Source: Aquimarina acroporae
Lineage (GTDB): Bacteria; Bacteroidota; Bacteroidia; Flavobacteriales; Flavobacteriaceae
Direction of reading: 5' to 3'
DNA length: 64,000 nt
NCBI RefSeq assembly: GCF_023195925.1
Contig: NZ_JALPRE010000001.1
Span: forward strand, 310,001 to 374,000
In this document: positions 48,657 through 57,208 of the stretch, one piece after another
Layout of the letters: every line of letters begins with the position of its first letter
How positions within the stretch are numbered: the first letter of the stretch is position 1
Made by a program: the position numbers and the translations under genes
The notes under the pieces: model-generated
Database searches by the model: none
What the model saw: the letters and a program-made list of their open reading frames with translations, nothing else
Told to the model about the DNA's origin: nothing

Positions 48657-49814
48657 ATGAGTGAAGATGTAGTTGCCACATATAGTGACCTTTTTGAAAT
48701 AGATCAAAATCTGGACAGATTGGTTAAAAATATAGAACTTCTCAATTTTCTTAATCCTTTAAATATAGAACAAGAGAAAAAAGTATTTTTTGCTTCAAAA
48801 TATAGAAAAAACCCAAAATTTAAATATCGAAAAATTAAATTCAATCCTTATAAAATGCAAAGGCTGTTCTTTAACCAAAGATTAGAGCGCATTGAGGATG
48901 ATCAAATTAGAAAATTATACCAGGATATTATTTACGAATATTCTGGTTTAATACAATGTATTGAAACAATTGGATCTGGTAAAAACTTTTATTACAATTC
49001 TTTAAAGGTATTTGGAACTCCAAAAGAACGAGATGTTGAAAATGCACGTTTTATACTTCATTTTGATGATGAACAAATTCCTGATAACGGTATTAAAAAA
49101 TACTCGGCTATAGAAGCTGAAGCCTATTTTAGAGAATTTGCAAAAAGATATGCTTTCGATTTTAACATAAAAAAATCTACACATATTTCTGCATCAGCGA
49201 TGGTTCTTAATGCCTCCGAAACACTTGTTCTGAAAAAGAATTACAATTTCAGCGATAATGAATTAAAGGTATTGGCTAATCATGAGATTGGAGTACATAT
49301 GGTTACCACCTTTAACGGCAAAAGTCAACCTTTAAAAATATTCTCAAATGGTTTTGTTAACAACACAGAAACTCAGGAAGGGTTAGCTGTTTTTAGCGAG
49401 TATATGTCTGGTTCTCTTACTCTGAAAAGAATGAAAGAATTAGCATATCGGGTTATAGCTGCCGATAGTTTAATAAAAGGATATGACTTTAAAGGTACCT
49501 TCGACTTGTTGTACAGCCAATATAAATTAGATCGTGAAACAGCTTGGCAAATTACCTTGCGAGTACATAGAGGTGGTGGGTTTACAAAGGATTACCTTTA
49601 TTTAACCGGGCTTAAAAAAGTATATAGTTATTACCACTCTGGAGAAGATATGAATGCTTTACTCACAGGCAAGGTAACCCTAGAAAATAAAGAGAGTATT
49701 TTACGTCTTCAAGATTTAGGTTTATCACACCGCAGCAAACATATGACGGATTCTTTTGCGCAAAATCTTAATACCAATAAAAAACTGGATTTTATTTTAA
49801 CTAATTTAAAATAG
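48657..49814 (+). CDS. QEGLA/DUF1704 metallopeptidase-like protein
   Basis: A 385-aa protein from the ATG at 48657 (a TTG at 48627 adds 10 residues of no known value). It carries HEIGVHM (HExxxH) and the TQEGLAVFSEY motif of the DUF1704 or flavohemoglobin-expression-modulating QEGLA family. The human relatives MATCAP1/2 are tyrosine carboxypeptidases with a HExxxH zinc site and a Glu from the QEGLA motif. So a carboxypeptidase function is likely. It comes 76 nt after the amidohydrolase gene. Confidence 0.8.
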   Translation: MSEDVVATYSDLFEIDQNLDRLVKNIELLNFLNPLNIEQEKKVFFASKYRKNPKFKYRKIKFNPYKMQRLFFNQRLERIEDDQIRKLYQDIIYEYSGLIQCIETIGSGKNFYYNSLKVFGTPKERDVENARFILHFDDEQIPDNGIKKYSAIEAEAYFREFAKRYAFDFNIKKSTHISASAMVLNASETLVLKKNYNFSDNELKVLANHEIGVHMVTTFNGKSQPLKIFSNGFVNNTETQEGLAVFSEYMSGSLTLKRMKELAYRVIAADSLIKGYDFKGTFDLLYSQYKLDRETAWQITLRVHRGGGFTKDYLYLTGLKKVYSYYHSGEDMNALLTGKVTLENKESILRLQDLGLSHRSKHMTDSFAQNLNTNKKLDFILTNLK

Positions 49815-49825
49815 AACTTTGTTTG

Positions 49826-50395
49826 TTATAGTTTGCATAACAAAAACCACTGTAGAGCTATTATAGTCTTGGCATCTTTAATGATTCCAGATTGAAGTTC
49901 CTTTCTGATTTCTGATATATGTAATTTATAGATTTCTATGTCCTCGTCTTCTAAAAGGTTCCCTCCTCCTTTTCCTTTCTTTTGTTCTTCATGAACCTCT
50001 GCAAAATATAAATACATACGTTCATTAGAAATCCCGGGAGAGGTATATGAACTATTGATTAGCTCAAGATGTTCCACAACATATCCTGTTTCTTCATAGA
50101 CTTCACGAATAGCACATTCTTTTGGGTCTTCTCCATTTTCTATTCCTCCAGCAGGAATCTCAAGTATCCACCCACCATCTAACTCTATTGTAGGATATCG
50201 AAATTGTTTGATTAATATAATTTGCTCTGTGTTTTCTTCGTAAAGCAGTACTGTTGCAAAACCACTCTTGTCCAAAATCTCACGATCATAAATCACAGGG
50301 CTATTATCGTCAAAACGGTCATGTGAGATCGTGCCCTTTTTTATACGCAAATACCCTTCATACACGTATGTTTCTTCTAAGACAGTATATTTCAT
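49826..50395 (-). CDS. NUDIX hydrolase (ADP-ribose pyrophosphatase-like)
   Basis: A 189-aa protein with a complete Nudix box (GGIENGEDPKECAIREVYEETGY), plus VLLYEENTEQIILIKQFRYP and the ADPRP-type Tyr/Arg region. It probably cleaves ADP-ribose or other nucleoside diphosphate sugars. Convergent with the QEGLA gene (11 nt between stops). Confidence 0.85.
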   Translation of the reverse strand: MKYTVLEETYVYEGYLRIKKGTISHDRFDDNSPVIYDREILDKSGFATVLLYEENTEQIILIKQFRYPTIELDGGWILEIPAGGIENGEDPKECAIREVYEETGYVVEHLELINSSYTSPGISNERMYLYFAEVHEEQKKGKGGGNLLEDEDIEIYKLHISEIRKELQSGIIKDAKTIIALQWFLLCKL

Positions 50396-50481
50396 ATCCT
50401 AAAAGTATACATAATTCTATGTAATCAGACCATACTAAGATTATAAAAATATTATAAAGTACACTGATGTAGTAAACAAAA

Positions 50482-50880
50482 TTAAAACGTTCTGGAGTAC
50501 TTTTGGGCGCATCCTTCTATACAGGGAAAATACAATATTAAATTCCCATCCTTAATTTCGAAAGAAATAGTAATCTTTCCATTTGTGCATTCTGTTTCGA
50601 TAGTATTAGTGTCTAAAGAAAATGTTCCAGATCTTGACCCTTCAGGTTGAGTATAAATAGAACAAAAAGAGCCATTTGTGGCTGTAACATTTCCAGTTTG
50701 CAGGAAATGTAAGGTTAAATTGCTAAAAACCGGCTGAAAAACACCACTTCCGTCACCAGGGTCTACCAATTGCCCTATCAATTTCCATTTCCCAATTACA
50801 TTATCATTTCCAGCATCATCATCAGAATTACAAGAAATCAAAACAAGGGTCAGTAAGAGATAAATACTAATTTTTTTCAT
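50482..50880 (-). CDS. Lipocalin-like lipoprotein
   Basis: A 132-aa lipoprotein: MKKISIYLLLTLVLISCNSDDD, lipobox ISC. The mature part has a lipocalin-like start (NVIGKWKLIGQLVDPGD) and strands (LTLHFLQTGNVTATNGS, ITISFEIKDGNLILYFP), and Cys pairs (FCSIY, ECTNG, PCIEGC). This pattern is common in Bacteroidetes lipoproteins labelled lipocalin-like. The function is unknown. Confidence 0.7.
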   Translation of the reverse strand: MKKISIYLLLTLVLISCNSDDDAGNDNVIGKWKLIGQLVDPGDGSGVFQPVFSNLTLHFLQTGNVTATNGSFCSIYTQPEGSRSGTFSLDTNTIETECTNGKITISFEIKDGNLILYFPCIEGCAQKYSRTF

Positions 50881-50946
50881 GACTAATTATCTTTACTATA
50901 AAGATTCAGATGATGTAAAAAGGTTGCCTGATAGTAGTAGCATAAA

Positions 50947-51366
50947 CTATTTTCTATCTTTTAAACGATAGACAAACTTTAAACCGCTCCAATCTTCATC
51001 AATCGCAGCTACTTTTACATCAACCAGTCCTAAACTTAGAATATAATTTCTAATAGGGTCTCTTTTGAGGTCTGTAGATATTTTTGAAGCCCCTTTGGGC
51101 CAACTCACCCAAAGCATACCGTTTTTTTTGAGTGCAGGAATATAATCTGTTACACTACTCTCTAGTTCATCTATCGTAGTATAAAAAACATGTATAAAAT
51201 CGATCTCTCCTTTTTTAAAATTCTTAATTTCTTTAATGCCTTCCGGCATATCTGCAAACAGATCAAAATAATGGTCTGGGGCATTATGCAATAACAATGA
51301 ATACCCTTCTTTAATTCCTAGCTTTTTGGCAAGTGGCGTACCTGAATAACCTGCTGGCATAATCAA
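50947..51366 (-). CDS. DUF3052-family protein
   Basis: A 139-aa (or 137-aa from the second ATG at 51360) soluble protein: AGYSGTPLAKKLGIKEGYSLLL, FIHVFYTTIDEL, GMLWVSWPKGASK and KVAAIDEDWSGLKFVYR. This is the DUF3052 family of unknown role. It is a single gene divergent from gcvT. Confidence 0.75.
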   Translation of the reverse strand: MIMPAGYSGTPLAKKLGIKEGYSLLLHNAPDHYFDLFADMPEGIKEIKNFKKGEIDFIHVFYTTIDELESSVTDYIPALKKNGMLWVSWPKGASKISTDLKRDPIRNYILSLGLVDVKVAAIDEDWSGLKFVYRLKDRK

Positions 51367-51576
51367 AAATTAAGATAAAATAATTCTTATTAAAGTTACC
51401 AAAAGTTTCTCTTATTGCATTATTTCTCAAAACTTTCTCGCCAAATTATTGATGCTACAATTAAATTAAGAATACAGCAGTTTTTATTAATAAATTATCA
51501 AGATTATAACAAAAAAGCATTGTGTACCAGCATAAAGTTTTTTACTTTCGGCCTCAATTAAATAACAACTTGCACA

Positions 51577-52659
51577 ATGAAAAACACTGCTTTGACAGAA
51601 ACTCACGTGGCATTGGGAGCAAAAATGGTTCCTTTTGCAGGATATAATATGCCGGTATCTTATGAAGGTGTAAATATTGAACATGAAACCGTTCGAAACG
51701 ATGTTGGTGTTTTTGATGTTTCGCATATGGGTGAATTTTTGATTACTGGTCCAAATGCTCTTGACCTTATACAAAAAGTAACCTCAAACGATGCATCAAA
51801 ACTAGTAGATGGCAAAGCGCAATACAGCTGCCTCCCAAACGATAAAGGAGGTATAGTAGATGATTTAATCGTATACAAGATTGCTGATGAAAAGTACTTA
51901 CTTGTAGTAAACGCTTCGAATATTGAAAAAGATTGGGAGTGGATTAGCAGTCATAATACTATGAATGCCGAAATGAAAGATTTATCTGAGGAGTATTCAT
52001 TATTAGCAATTCAAGGACCAAAAGCGGCAAAAGCAATGCAATCTCTTACCTCTGTTGATCTTGAGGCCATGAAGTTTTATACTTTTGAAGTTGCAGATTT
52101 TGCAGGTATTGAACATGTAATAATTTCTGCTACAGGATATACCGGAAGTGGTGGGTTCGAGATTTATTGTAAAAACTCTGAAGTAAAACAGGTTTGGGAT
52201 AAAGTGTTAGAAGCTGGAGAGGATTTCGGAATCAAACCGATTGGACTGGCTGCTAGAGATACCTTACGTTTAGAAATGGGGTATTGCCTATACGGAAATG
52301 ATATTAATGACACTACCTCCCCAATAGAAGCTGGTTTAGGTTGGATCACAAAATTCTCTAAGGATTTTGTTAATGCAGAAGCCTTGGCTAAGGAGAAAGA
52401 AAAAGGGGCTGAACGTAAATTAGTTGGTTTCGAACTTGATGATAGAGGTATACCAAGACATGATTATGATATTGTTGATGGAAACGGGCATAAAATAGGA
52501 ATCGTAACTTCTGGAACCATGTCTCCTTCTTTGAATAAGGGAATCGGATTAGGATATGTTCCTCAAGTATTTTCTACTCCTGGTAGTAAGATTCATATCC
52601 AGGTTAGAAAAAAGGCTATTCCGGCTACGGTAGTAAAATTACCTTTTTATAAAGGATAG
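51577..52659 (+). CDS. gcvT: Aminomethyltransferase (glycine cleavage T protein)
   Basis: A 360-aa protein: [47 protein letters not shown] and [14 protein letters not shown]-terminal GCV_T barrel: [20 protein letters not shown]. It transfers a methylene group to tetrahydrofolate in glycine cleavage. Upstream 210 nt show no glycine riboswitch. A terminator follows (52685-52727). Other glycine cleavage genes are not here, except lpdA (30063). Confidence 0.93.
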   Translation: MKNTALTETHVALGAKMVPFAGYNMPVSYEGVNIEHETVRNDVGVFDVSHMGEFLITGPNALDLIQKVTSNDASKLVDGKAQYSCLPNDKGGIVDDLIVYKIADEKYLLVVNASNIEKDWEWISSHNTMNAEMKDLSEEYSLLAIQGPKAAKAMQSLTSVDLEAMKFYTFEVADFAGIEHVIISATGYTGSGGFEIYCKNSEVKQVWDKVLEAGEDFGIKPIGLAARDTLRLEMGYCLYGNDINDTTSPIEAGLGWITKFSKDFVNAEALAKEKEKGAERKLVGFELDDRGIPRHDYDIVDGNGHKIGIVTSGTMSPSLNKGIGLGYVPQVFSTPGSKIHIQVRKKAIPATVVKLPFYKG

Positions 52660-52684
52660 TTTTACAATAAAAAATAGACTAATT

Positions 52685-52727
52685 AAGTTTCAAGATTACA
52701 TCTGTAATGTTTGAAACTTATTTTTTA
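52685..52727 (+). terminator. Intrinsic terminator of gcvT
   Basis: AAGTTTCAA (52685-52693) pairs with TTGAAACTT (52711-52719), with an inner ATTAC/GTAAT stem (52695-52699/52704-52708), then TTTTTT. The TTG at 52711 falls inside the hairpin, so the next gene must start later. Confidence 0.8.
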
Positions 52728-52737
52728 TAGGAAAGAT

Positions 52738-53553
52738 TTGAAAAAGATTCTCATCATAGGAGCTAGTGGTTTTATAGGAAACGCCCTTTACAGGGAGTTA
52801 AATTCCTATTATGATACCTATGGCACTTATTGTACCGATAATGCTTTTTTTGAGAAGAATCAGAAGTTCTTTCAGTATGATATGGAATTAGAAGATATTT
52901 CTATATTATTAGATAATCTCAAACCCACAATCATTATATCTGCCATTCGAGGGAATTTCAATTCTCAGCTCGATGCTCATCAACGAATTATCAATTGGAT
53001 CAAAACCCATAAGTGTAAATTAATTTTTATGTCTAGCGCTAATGTATTCGATTCATTTAGCAACTACCCTTCCTATGAGTATGATAAAACTCTTAGTTAT
53101 AGCGTATATGGAAGGTTTAAAATAAAAATTGAAAACGCTTTATTACGTCTTCCTACACATAAGTATGTAATTGCAAGAGTACCTATGATATTTGGAGCAA
53201 CCACTCCGCGGGTACAAGAAATAAAGACGTTGCATGACTTGAAAGCTCCCATTGAAGTATTTCCTAATGTAATTATTAACGCCACTACCATATCTAAGCT
53301 TTCACAACAGATACATTATATTATCAATAGAAGCAAAAAAGGTGTATTTCACTTAGGGAGTAATGATTTATCTTATCATTTTGATCTTATCAAAGAAATC
53401 TGTGAAATACTTCAACTAGAAGATCCTATTTTTAAACAAGTATACGATTCTAATAATGACCGCTATCTAGCAGTACTCCCTAAAGACAATAAATTACCCA
53501 AAAACTTACAAATCACCACTCAACAAGTTGTGGATTCGGTAATTGTAAAGTAA
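52738..53553 (+). CDS. NAD-dependent sugar epimerase/reductase-like protein
   Basis: A 271-aa protein read from TTG 52738 (MKKILIIGASGFIGNALYREL); the earlier TTG at 52711 lies inside the gcvT terminator. Rossmann motif GASGFIGNAL, LIFMSSANVFDSFSNYPSYEYDK, with YSVYGRFKIK (YxxxK Tyr-Lys: YGRFK). dTDP-4-dehydrorhamnose reductase/epimerase type. The substrate is unknown. No other sugar genes are adjacent. Confidence 0.7.
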   Translation: MKKILIIGASGFIGNALYRELNSYYDTYGTYCTDNAFFEKNQKFFQYDMELEDISILLDNLKPTIIISAIRGNFNSQLDAHQRIINWIKTHKCKLIFMSSANVFDSFSNYPSYEYDKTLSYSVYGRFKIKIENALLRLPTHKYVIARVPMIFGATTPRVQEIKTLHDLKAPIEVFPNVIINATTISKLSQQIHYIINRSKKGVFHLGSNDLSYHFDLIKEICEILQLEDPIFKQVYDSNNDRYLAVLPKDNKLPKNLQITTQQVVDSVIVK

Positions 53554-53610
53554 TTCTTAAAGCCATATTAAAACTAAAACCTTGTATTTTTTTAGTTGTA
53601 TCTTTGTAAT

Positions 53611-54033
53611 ATGATTGAGAAAGGGAAAAAAATCATTTTGTTTGATGGGGTTTGTAATCTTTGTAACGGGGCTATAAATTTTATCATTAAGCATGATAAG
53701 AATGATATATTTAGATATGCTTCTCTACAAAGTGATGTTGGTAGAAAATTAATAGAGGAAAGAAACATTGATACCTCCAAAATCGATTCTATTTTACTTA
53801 TCGATCCCGGTGTTGCCTATTATCACAAATCTACAGCCGCTCTTAAAATAGCAAAGCATCTTACAGGGGTATATCCTGCTTTTGCGGTGTTTCTTGTATT
53901 TCCTAAACTTATTAGAGATTGGGTTTACGATATTATCGCAAGAAATAGATATCGATGGTTTGGGAAAACCGAGAGTTGTATGATACCTACCCCAAAACTG
54001 AAGGCACTATTTATTGATCAGGAGGTACGCTGA
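53611..54033 (+). CDS. DCC-family thiol-disulfide oxidoreductase (DUF393)
   Basis: A 140-aa protein from the ATG at 53611 (MIEKGKKIILFDGVCNLCNGAI). The DCC motif DGVCNLCNG is a thioredoxin-like CxxC. The rest (AALKIAKHLTGVYPAFAVFLVFPKLIRDWVYD) fits the family. A TAnnTTTG promoter box (TATCTTTG, 53599-53606) lies 4 nt upstream of the ATG. Redox role unknown. Confidence 0.85.
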   Translation: MIEKGKKIILFDGVCNLCNGAINFIIKHDKNDIFRYASLQSDVGRKLIEERNIDTSKIDSILLIDPGVAYYHKSTAALKIAKHLTGVYPAFAVFLVFPKLIRDWVYDIIARNRYRWFGKTESCMIPTPKLKALFIDQEVR

Positions 54034-54044
54034 TCTAAAATAAC

Positions 54045-54194
54045 CTACTGTACCTTTTCTGTGTAGTTTTTAGTATTCTGCTTATCTAATGCTATCTTTT
54101 CCTGATCTAGTTTGCCTATATTATCAATATGAATAAACAATAGACATAGAACAGTAAAACATATAAGTGTTATCGGTAATAGTAACCTTTTCAT
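54045..54194 (-). CDS. 49-aa single-TM small protein (paralogue 1)
   Basis: An ORF from ATG 54194 to TAG 54045-54047: MKRLLLPITLICFTVLCLLF, IHIDNIGKLDQEKIALDKQN, then TKNYTEKVQ. It has the same plan as the protein at 54398-54586: MKRLLLPxxLIxFxVxxLxxxHIDNIxKLD. Such a repeat of a 30-residue pattern in two small, same-strand genes is strong evidence that both are real. One TM helix with a short basic N-terminus, C-terminus outside. The function is unknown. Confidence 0.7.
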   Translation of the reverse strand: MKRLLLPITLICFTVLCLLFIHIDNIGKLDQEKIALDKQNTKNYTEKVQ

Positions 54195-54397
54195 TTTATT
54201 TTGGGCTTTAAAACGATTTGGAACAAAAAAAGACCTTACTTTTTTTACGGGATAAAAGTAGTGTTATCTTCTTGTCTTTCAGAACTGTTTTAGAATTCGT
54301 AGCTATTGAACTAGAATTCGTATAAGCAACTTCTCAAATTGTTTCAACCTATTAAAATGTATCAATTTACTGTTGATATTGAATCTCTAACTTCTGT
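54195..54397. other. Spacer between the two tiny paralogues
   Basis: AT-rich, no gene. The minus-strand promoter of the 49-aa gene would be here; TACTTTTATCC (complement, near 54252) also appears as CACTTTTATCA upstream of the 62-aa gene (near 54615). No terminator was found. Confidence 0.3.
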
Positions 54398-54586
54398 TCA
54401 CTTGGTTTCTGGAGCACTTAAGGTAGTTCTTCTTTCTATAGTACTATTTGTGTTTAATTCGGTGTCTACTTTCTTTCGAAGTTCATTAGAATGTGTATCC
54501 AGCTTGTTAATGTTATCAATATGGACAATACTTAAACTTATTACCGAAAATGAAATGAGCGCTAAGGGTAGTAAAAGCCTTTTCAT
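54398..54586 (-). CDS. 62-aa single-TM small protein (paralogue 2)
   Basis: A 62-aa protein: MKRLLLPLALISFSVISLSI, VHIDNINKLDTHSNELRKKV, then DTELNTNSTIERRT. The first 30 residues align with the 49-aa protein at 54045-54194. A TM helix, then a Lys/Glu-rich polar tail. Together they make a small family, which likely duplicated in place. The plus-strand ORF over the same bases (54339-54605) looks random by comparison. Confidence 0.65.
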   Translation of the reverse strand: MKRLLLPLALISFSVISLSIVHIDNINKLDTHSNELRKKVDTELNTNSTIERRTTLSAPETK

Positions 54587-54823
54587 GAGTGTTTTTGTTT
54601 ATTAGTGTGATAAAAGTGATGGTTCAAAAGTAGGATTTGTATGTATACCACGTAAGGGGACATTGCCTAGAAATGACCAGGGGAAAATCCCCCCTTTTTT
54701 ACAGATATCACTCTTTTTAAATCAAAACACCTGTTTACTCACCCAACAGCGTACTTTACTCAATAGCGGTTTTTCATAGTCTTACCCATATGTACATTAG
54801 AGGTATAACAAAACCAAAATCCT
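54587..54823. other. Noncoding region upstream of the MuiA-family gene
   Basis: AT-rich and free of usable ORFs. It holds the promoter of the 62-aa gene on the minus strand and of the MuiA-like gene on the plus strand. No repeats or hairpins stand out. Confidence 0.3.
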
Positions 54824-56707
54824 ATGAAAACATATACTTTAGCATTCCTCATTCTGATTTCTTTTTTGGGATATGCCGATTCTGAAAAAAAGATCGATAG
54901 CACTATTGACGAAGTAACTATTTATCTAAGCGGGGCGCAAATAAAAAGATCTGCACGGGTAAATTTAAAACCGGGAACAAATGAGATTGTCTTATCTCAC
55001 TTATCTCCGAATATAGAGAAAAACAGTATTCAGATATCTGGACTAAAAAAGACCTCTATCCTTTCAATCAACTTTAACATCGATTATCTTGATAAGAAAA
55101 AACAATCCAAAGATTTAGAAATACTTCATCATAGACTAGACTCTCTACTATTTCAAAAAAACAAATTGGAAAACATTTTATCGGGTTTAGGGCAAGAAAA
55201 GAAGCTTTTAGATAACAATCAGCGTATTTCTAGCAACACAGAATCATTATCCTTAGAGAGAATAAAACAAATTTCTACGTATTACAGAGAAAGAGCTACC
55301 CAAATACAAGACAGAACGTATACCCTCACGGTAGAAATAGATAACATTACAGAACAGATCACAAATGTTTCTAAGGAAATTGACAAATTAGATGATGACA
55401 CTAAAGAAGAAAGAGGAGTGATTAGTTTAAAACTTGATTCAGCATTGGCTACGAACCTAGTTCTTGAGATTAAGTATAATGTCACCAAAGCAGGATGGTT
55501 TCCTTTATACGATATTAAATCACAAAACACACAAAAGCCCATTGCTATAGCTTACAAAGCCAATGTATATCAACAAACAGGAACCGATTGGACAGATGCT
55601 AATATTATTCTATCTACTGGTGATCCCACAGTAAATACTATTAAACCGGTTTTAAATACAAAGTATCTCAACTTCACCTACAGGAATTATAATCCTAGTA
55701 CAGCAGTGAACCGATATTCTTATAAATATAACCCTACTGTACAAGTAGTTTCTGGAATTGTAAATGACCAAAATGGTCAACCTTTACCTGGAGTAAATAT
55801 TATAGAAACAGGTACTTCTAACGGTACACAAACCGATTTCGACGGGCGATACAATTTGGCCATTACTAATGGTAATGCACTATCGTTTTCATACATCGGA
55901 TTCACATCTGAATCACTTCCTATATATTCTTCAGTAATGAATATTAATATGGAACCAGCCAGTTCTTCTTTAGAGGAGGTAGTAGTTGTTGGGTATGGTT
56001 CTTCTTCTTCTTCACGTTTCAAAAATAGCCCACCCTCCTATTCTTCTAGAAAAAAAGAGAGAAAAGAATATAACCAGGTGGTAGAAAATAAAGAAGAAGG
56101 CATCACGAATACGAAATTCAGAATTAAAAAGAAATACACGATAAAATCTAATGCAGACGTCACCAGCATTGAAATCGATAATTTTGAACTAGATGCCCAA
56201 TACAAACATTATGTAGCTCCAGAACTGAATGAAAATGTATTTCTCACGGCAAAGCTGGGAAATTGGGAGAAGTTTAATTTACTAGCTGGAGAAGCCAATA
56301 TATATTTCGAAGGAAGTTATGCCGGTAAAACAAATATAGATCCTCTCTCTACTACTGATAGTCTTACTATTTCTCTGGGTATAGATCCGAATATCATTGT
56401 CGAAAGAGAACAACTTAATAACTATAAAAGTAAATCTTTTACCGGCAGTAATAGAATTAGTAATCGTGAATATAAAATAAGTCTTAAGAACAATAAACAA
56501 AATCCAGTTTCTATAACGCTAAAAGACAGGATCCCTGTTTCACAAAACAAAGAGATAAAACTAGATAATATTGACACAAAGGATGCTAAGTACGATCAAA
56601 AAACTGGTATTATGACCTGGAATATAGAGCTATTAGCGAATCAAAAAACCGAAAAACAGTTTTCGTACCAAGTGAGATATCCAAAAAACAAGAGAATTAA
56701 TCTCTAG
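54824..56707 (+). CDS. MuiA-family (DUF4140/DUF4139) protein with inserted CarboxypepD_reg domain
   Basis: A 627-aa exported protein with signal peptide (AFLILISFLGYADS). DUF4140 N-domain (about 22-110: DEVTIYLSGAQIKRSA), a coiled coil (about 110-185), then DUF4139 (about 200-620: LVLEIKYNVTKAGWFPLYDI; ending KQFSYQVRYP). Between about 309 and 392 a CarboxypepD_reg-like domain is inserted (VSGIVNDQNGQPLPGVNIIE, TDFDGRYNL, FSYIGFTS), which ends in EEVVVVGYG, the plug-start motif of SusC-type TonB-dependent receptors. The role of MuiA proteins is not established. Confidence 0.8.
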   Translation: MKTYTLAFLILISFLGYADSEKKIDSTIDEVTIYLSGAQIKRSARVNLKPGTNEIVLSHLSPNIEKNSIQISGLKKTSILSINFNIDYLDKKKQSKDLEILHHRLDSLLFQKNKLENILSGLGQEKKLLDNNQRISSNTESLSLERIKQISTYYRERATQIQDRTYTLTVEIDNITEQITNVSKEIDKLDDDTKEERGVISLKLDSALATNLVLEIKYNVTKAGWFPLYDIKSQNTQKPIAIAYKANVYQQTGTDWTDANIILSTGDPTVNTIKPVLNTKYLNFTYRNYNPSTAVNRYSYKYNPTVQVVSGIVNDQNGQPLPGVNIIETGTSNGTQTDFDGRYNLAITNGNALSFSYIGFTSESLPIYSSVMNINMEPASSSLEEVVVVGYGSSSSSRFKNSPPSYSSRKKERKEYNQVVENKEEGITNTKFRIKKKYTIKSNADVTSIEIDNFELDAQYKHYVAPELNENVFLTAKLGNWEKFNLLAGEANIYFEGSYAGKTNIDPLSTTDSLTISLGIDPNIIVEREQLNNYKSKSFTGSNRISNREYKISLKNNKQNPVSITLKDRIPVSQNKEIKLDNIDTKDAKYDQKTGIMTWNIELLANQKTEKQFSYQVRYPKNKRINL

Positions 56708-57114
56708 CGAGTAAATGTAAACTGAAAACCATCTTTAAAAGGTTCACTTATAGTGAAACTATTAGAAGTGATTTCAAGGTTTCCTAAGTTTTTATTGCCA
56801 ATAGTAATCTCTAGATTACTTAAAAACTCAACCACAGTATAATCATAAGTGTCTGATGGTAAGGAGTCTTCGATAGTGGTGTCTGTATTGCTATTGACAA
56901 TAATTACTTTTTTGGCAGATTCATTAAACTCCCAAGTTATCAATCCATCTTGAAAATCATGATCTACACCAAGAAACCCTCCTGATACATTGCTCATATT
57001 CCATTTTCCATCAAGTCCTAATAAGGTGGTTTCGTTATCATCACTGGTATCGTCATCCCCACTGCACCCTACTGCAACCATTAACAAAAGTATTATAAAA
57101 GTAAAGCGTTTCAT
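56704..57114 (-). CDS. Small lipoprotein of unknown function
   Basis: A 136-aa lipoprotein: KRFTFIILLLMVAVGCSGDDD, lipobox VGC. The mature part is lipocalin-like: LGLDGKWNMSNVSGGF, LITWEFNESAKKVIIVN, LEITSNSFTISEPF. It ends in TFTR and overlaps the convergent MuiA-like gene by 4 nt. Similar in type to the lipoprotein at 50482. Confidence 0.7.
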   Translation of the reverse strand: MKRFTFIILLLMVAVGCSGDDDTSDDNETTLLGLDGKWNMSNVSGGFLGVDHDFQDGLITWEFNESAKKVIIVNSNTDTTIEDSLPSDTYDYTVVEFLSNLEITIGNKNLGNLEITSNSFTISEPFKDGFQFTFTR

Positions 57115-57208
57115 TGTTATATATTTTTGGTCTATTGGTTATACCTATATAACTGTAGATGAAGCACTTTTAGTGTTCGTTGCGTTAAAAATTGTTAAAA
57201 ACTGAGAC

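Noticed and set aside
51367-51576. Glycine riboswitch before gcvT
   Set aside because: No conserved tandem-aptamer sequence or pairing was found in this interval.
52711-52737. TTG start of the epimerase-like gene
   Set aside because: The codon is inside the gcvT terminator hairpin; TTG at 52738 directly precedes the Rossmann motif.
54339-54605. Plus-strand ORF of 88 codons
   Set aside because: It overlaps the 62-aa minus-strand protein, which has a paralogue next door; the plus ORF has no relatives or motif.
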